Position numbers and translations under genes: made by a program. Below, one piece after another: positions 61,071 through 64,000 of a stretch of 64,000 nt of DNA. The notes under the pieces were generated by a model that saw nothing but the letters and a program-made list of their open reading frames with translations, made no database searches and was not told the DNA's origin. This DNA is from Prinia subflava (lineage: Eukaryota > Chordata > Aves > Passeriformes > Cisticolidae). The stretch is from the NCBI RefSeq assembly GCF_021018805.1, contig NC_086248.1:56549485-56613484 (forward strand). The letters run 5' to 3'. Numbering within the stretch: position 1 is the first letter of the stretch; every line of letters begins with the position of its first letter.

Positions 61071-62399
61071 TTTCCTTTCCTTCATTTGATAAATTGCAAA
61101 AGAATTAAGTTAGGCAAATCCATAATTATAGGTTTGAAAATAACCTTCATGCCATCTCCTAGCCTGGGGTTTTCACAACTGCATGGGAACAGAAATCTGG
61201 TAAAAGAAGTTTTCTCTACTTTCCATGTTGGCCAGGAGTGCAGACCAGCTAGTAGACTTAAGCATCAAAGTGGGTAGTCTTTATAGGCACATCCAGTATC
61301 AAGACTTTGAAAGGGGTACTGGAGCAGACCCAGAAATTCTTTAGATTCACTCTATATTACAAACAATATTTTTTTAGTTCTCTCTCAGGACCAATGTGTG
61401 TTTAATTACACCAGGGAGGCTATGCTGCTTTGCACAGGAGACCCAGTGAGCTTCACCACGGAACATGGTCAGTCTCTGCTTGAAGAAATTATTGGGAGGC
61501 TGGATAAGGTCCAGGATCCTTTTCACCAAGGCAGGACTCAAACATTGCTCATACTAATAAGTGAATGTTTTCAGCATTAAGCAATTTATCAACAGGTGGA
61601 ATTAGTCACCATCTTCCCCATTTAGTTTTCAGAGTAATCTGACAGTCATTTCCAGAAAATTCTTATCAGCTCAGATCTCATAGGCAAGAAGGGGCAGGAA
61701 AGATTTATCCTGCTTGTGACAGCATGGCCTGAGATGGGCACCCAGCTGCAAGGCTGAAACCAGACCTTCATAAGCTCTGTTCAGCCTGCCAGCAGACACT
61801 CTGGGCAACCTGTCGCTGTCCTCGGAGCAGAGTGCAGCTAAGCGAGCCTAGGAGTCATCCTGGTGCAGACATTTGCCCTGACAACTCTGCCTGCTGGCAG
61901 CATCAGCCCAGCTTCAGGTTTCTGGGCTGGTATTTCTGCACAGCTCCGTGGTGTGGCAGTCACAGGTGCAAACCTGTCTGAAGGCAGGTTGGAACCCCTT
62001 AACCCAGCACTGAGTTGCACGCACAGTACGCATGGAGACACAAGTGGTATTAGGGATGGAAGCGTGAATGTTCAGGGCCTTCCTGCATTTATTTCCAACA
62101 CTAAGAGCAGCCAACAGACAGATTCTGCAGATGTTATTTCAGATTTAACAGTAAACAGTGCCTGTCTGATATGTAAGTCTTCTTGCAGATCTAACCTGAA
62201 GCTTTTCACAGACTACTGCCTGAGCCATGTCAGAGGTGGAAGAGAGACCCTGTAGTGCAGCTATTTAGATTTCTTGTCCACTTTTACCTAAATATATAAT
62301 TTCCTATAAGTTCTTACTTTAAAACTGTCATCCAGTAATATCTTACTTGTATGCTTCTGCACCTAATGTGTCTTGTACCAGCTTCAAATTTGGTGCACT
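61071..62399. other. Non-coding stretch
   Basis: No gene was recognised. A 130-codon plus-strand frame (61863-62255) has no motif. Confidence 0.5.
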
Positions 62400-62478
62400 T
62401 GGGAGTGTTAAGTTTATGATTGGACCCAATGATTTTGAAGGTCTTTTCCAACCTAAATGATTCTATGACTCTATAATA
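62400..62478 (+). mobile_element. CR1 LINE 3' tail
   Basis: GATTGGACCCAATGATTTTG, AAGGTCTTTTCCAACCTAAA and TGATTCTATGACTCTATAAT identify a short, well-preserved CR1 3' terminus. Confidence 0.9.
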
Positions 62479-64000
62479 TTATTTTTACAGCTTGCTAATA
62501 ACCAGGCAGAATAATCTTGGTCATTGTAGCATGTGTAAATCTCAGGGTAACCATGCTTGGTGCAAGTCCTGTTCTGATTTAGCACCACTGCTGAGTGCTT
62601 GCTGTATCACACCCATCAGCAGTTTTGTCATCCACATTTTGACACTATTGACAAACAGTACTCTTTCAGCACCTTGCTGAGCTATTGGTGTGCTTCTGCA
62701 TCCATCATCCATTTTACCTAAAATAAAGATAAATTGTGTATATTGGATTTCCCACATCCTTCATATCTTTCACTGAAAAAGACTGTTTACCTTGTTTGAC
62801 AGAGACTCAAATCCAGGACCCAGACCCCTTGATCTCTAAGGTCAGCAAGCCCCATTCGATTCTTATGAAATACCACTGAGGCTGGTGATATCCCTCTGAG
62901 GAGGAACTTGTCACAATAATTTTACTTTTTCATGCCTGGAATTAGAATTTTCCTTGCCAGGAGAGAACTTTTTTTTTTTTTACCACATGCAACCTAGACA
63001 GAAAGCAGAGTACTTAGAGTGCTAAGAGGCAAAACAAAGAGGTTTCTGTGAAGAGTCACTCTGCCACACCACAGCAGCACCAGAGATGTCTCCCCACCTC
63101 CCCCAGGCAGTGCTGCAGAATGGCCCATGTGTAAACCAGCCGTGGGGAGCAGTCAACACAGAGACACGTGGCACAGCAAAGGGACAACTCGCAGCACACA
63201 GAGGGATGTGCTGGTATCACAAAGCCAGAAGGCAGGGTCTCACATGAACTGCTGAGGCCTCAGATCAGCTGATGGCATCTCTGATCAACAGAGCGGCTAT
63301 CTTTAATCTTTCCTCCTTTGGGATCATATTTTAACCAGTGAGTGTGATCCTCAGCATTCCAAGCAGAAAAGCACGTCTGCAGTTGTCACCTGCCTATCTA
63401 CTTCTTTCTCCAACAGTTTCTTAGGTATTCCTCACATGACATCAGGAAAATAATCTTATTTGTGCCATTGCTGGTTATCCCACCTGCAGTGAGAACATTC
63501 ATCATTCCTGAAAATGTGCAGAATTTACCTTTATTTTTCCTCAAATTATTGTCAGTTTCTAATCTAATAGTTGTCACTGAATATTTTACAGATGGCAGAG
63601 AAGAGAGCAGAGAAGTATCAAATCCATGAAGAAAGTTAAGATGGACGATTTTGATCTCAGAGGAAAAGGACCTGCCCTGTTAGAAACAACCAAAGTCTGA
63701 AAGTCTTTTGAATCATATTTTACTCTTTAAACTGTAAAGCAGCTCCTTGGATAACTTGCTGAATTAAATACCAGTCATTGTAAACATATTTGGCTGGGTG
63801 GTGATATAACAAGCCCAGGACCATTTGATCTGCTTCGCAAAGGCCTGTGCTGGGTGCCTCTTGTGGCAGAGGCAAGGGTGATGAATTGGCCCCCTGACTG
63901 CTGTGACAGCAGCTGCAGGGAACAGCATTCCTCACCTCCATGGCCCAGCCACAGGGCTGCACAGGGAACTGGGCAGGAGCTGTCTCCCACTGGTTGTGAC
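62479..64000. other. Non-coding stretch, possible further SINE fragment
   Basis: No gene was recognised. At 62805-62875 the order GACTCAAATCCAGGACCCAG, then TCTCTAAGGTCAGCAAGCC resembles the tRNA-derived side of an antisense MIR, at low certainty. A T run lies at about 62969-62981. Confidence 0.45.

Noticed and set aside
1..64000. A new multi-gene or prokaryote-type system (CRISPR, phage, toxin-antitoxin, biosynthetic cluster)
   Set aside because: Dispersed LINE and LTR repeats, microsatellites, low CpG and lack of compact gene arrays show this is vertebrate non-coding DNA; nothing supports such a system.

Overview
The window looks like non-coding (intergenic or intronic) DNA from a bird, most likely a songbird. 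This rests on three signals. At least twelve CR1 LINE pieces are present, several ending in the typical 3' tail rich in ATTCTATGATTCTG-like octamers. A 1.0-kb LTR-like block at 13468-14483 is of a kind I recognise as common in passerine genomes. Base composition is AT-rich with few CpGs, apart from one small CpG-rich island. No prokaryotic or organellar features, CRISPR arrays, tRNA or rRNA genes were found. No open reading frame encodes a host protein I can recognise. The longest ones (171 aa at 40098-40613, 151 aa at 51700-52155 on the minus strand) are of the size expected by chance.

Layout. 1-9.6 kb: unique-looking AT-rich sequence with low-complexity patches, a pyrimidine-rich block and one small CR1 fragment. 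9.6-9.75 kb: a perfect 13-bp hairpin directly followed by a 50-A run and a short tandem duplication. 13.5-14.5 kb: the LTR-like element, with an internal array of about 50-bp units. 17.2 kb: the best internal-exon-like segment. 18.6-31 kb: CR1 fragments, a (GTGA)n microsatellite, poly-A runs and a second exon-like segment at 30.9 kb. 32.3-35.1 kb: the most regulatory-looking part of the window, with a CpG island, an exon-like segment, and a CCAAT/TATA arrangement followed by a perfect CAG/GTAAGT donor that coincides with a 12-bp inverted repeat. 36-64 kb: mostly unique AT-rich DNA with seven CR1 pieces, including a 1-kb one at 57.4-58.4 kb carrying broken reverse-transcriptase sequence, several MIR-like ancient SINE fragments, a 24-bp perfect palindrome and a ZNF143-type motif.

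If a host transcription unit is present, the sequence favours one or more spliced, probably non-coding, plus-strand transcripts around 17-35 kb. That is inference from splice, promoter and CpG signals, not from protein homology. I saw no new multi-gene system. Repeat family assignments are from memory of consensus sequences, and CR1 and MIR boundaries are accurate to perhaps 10-30 bp.
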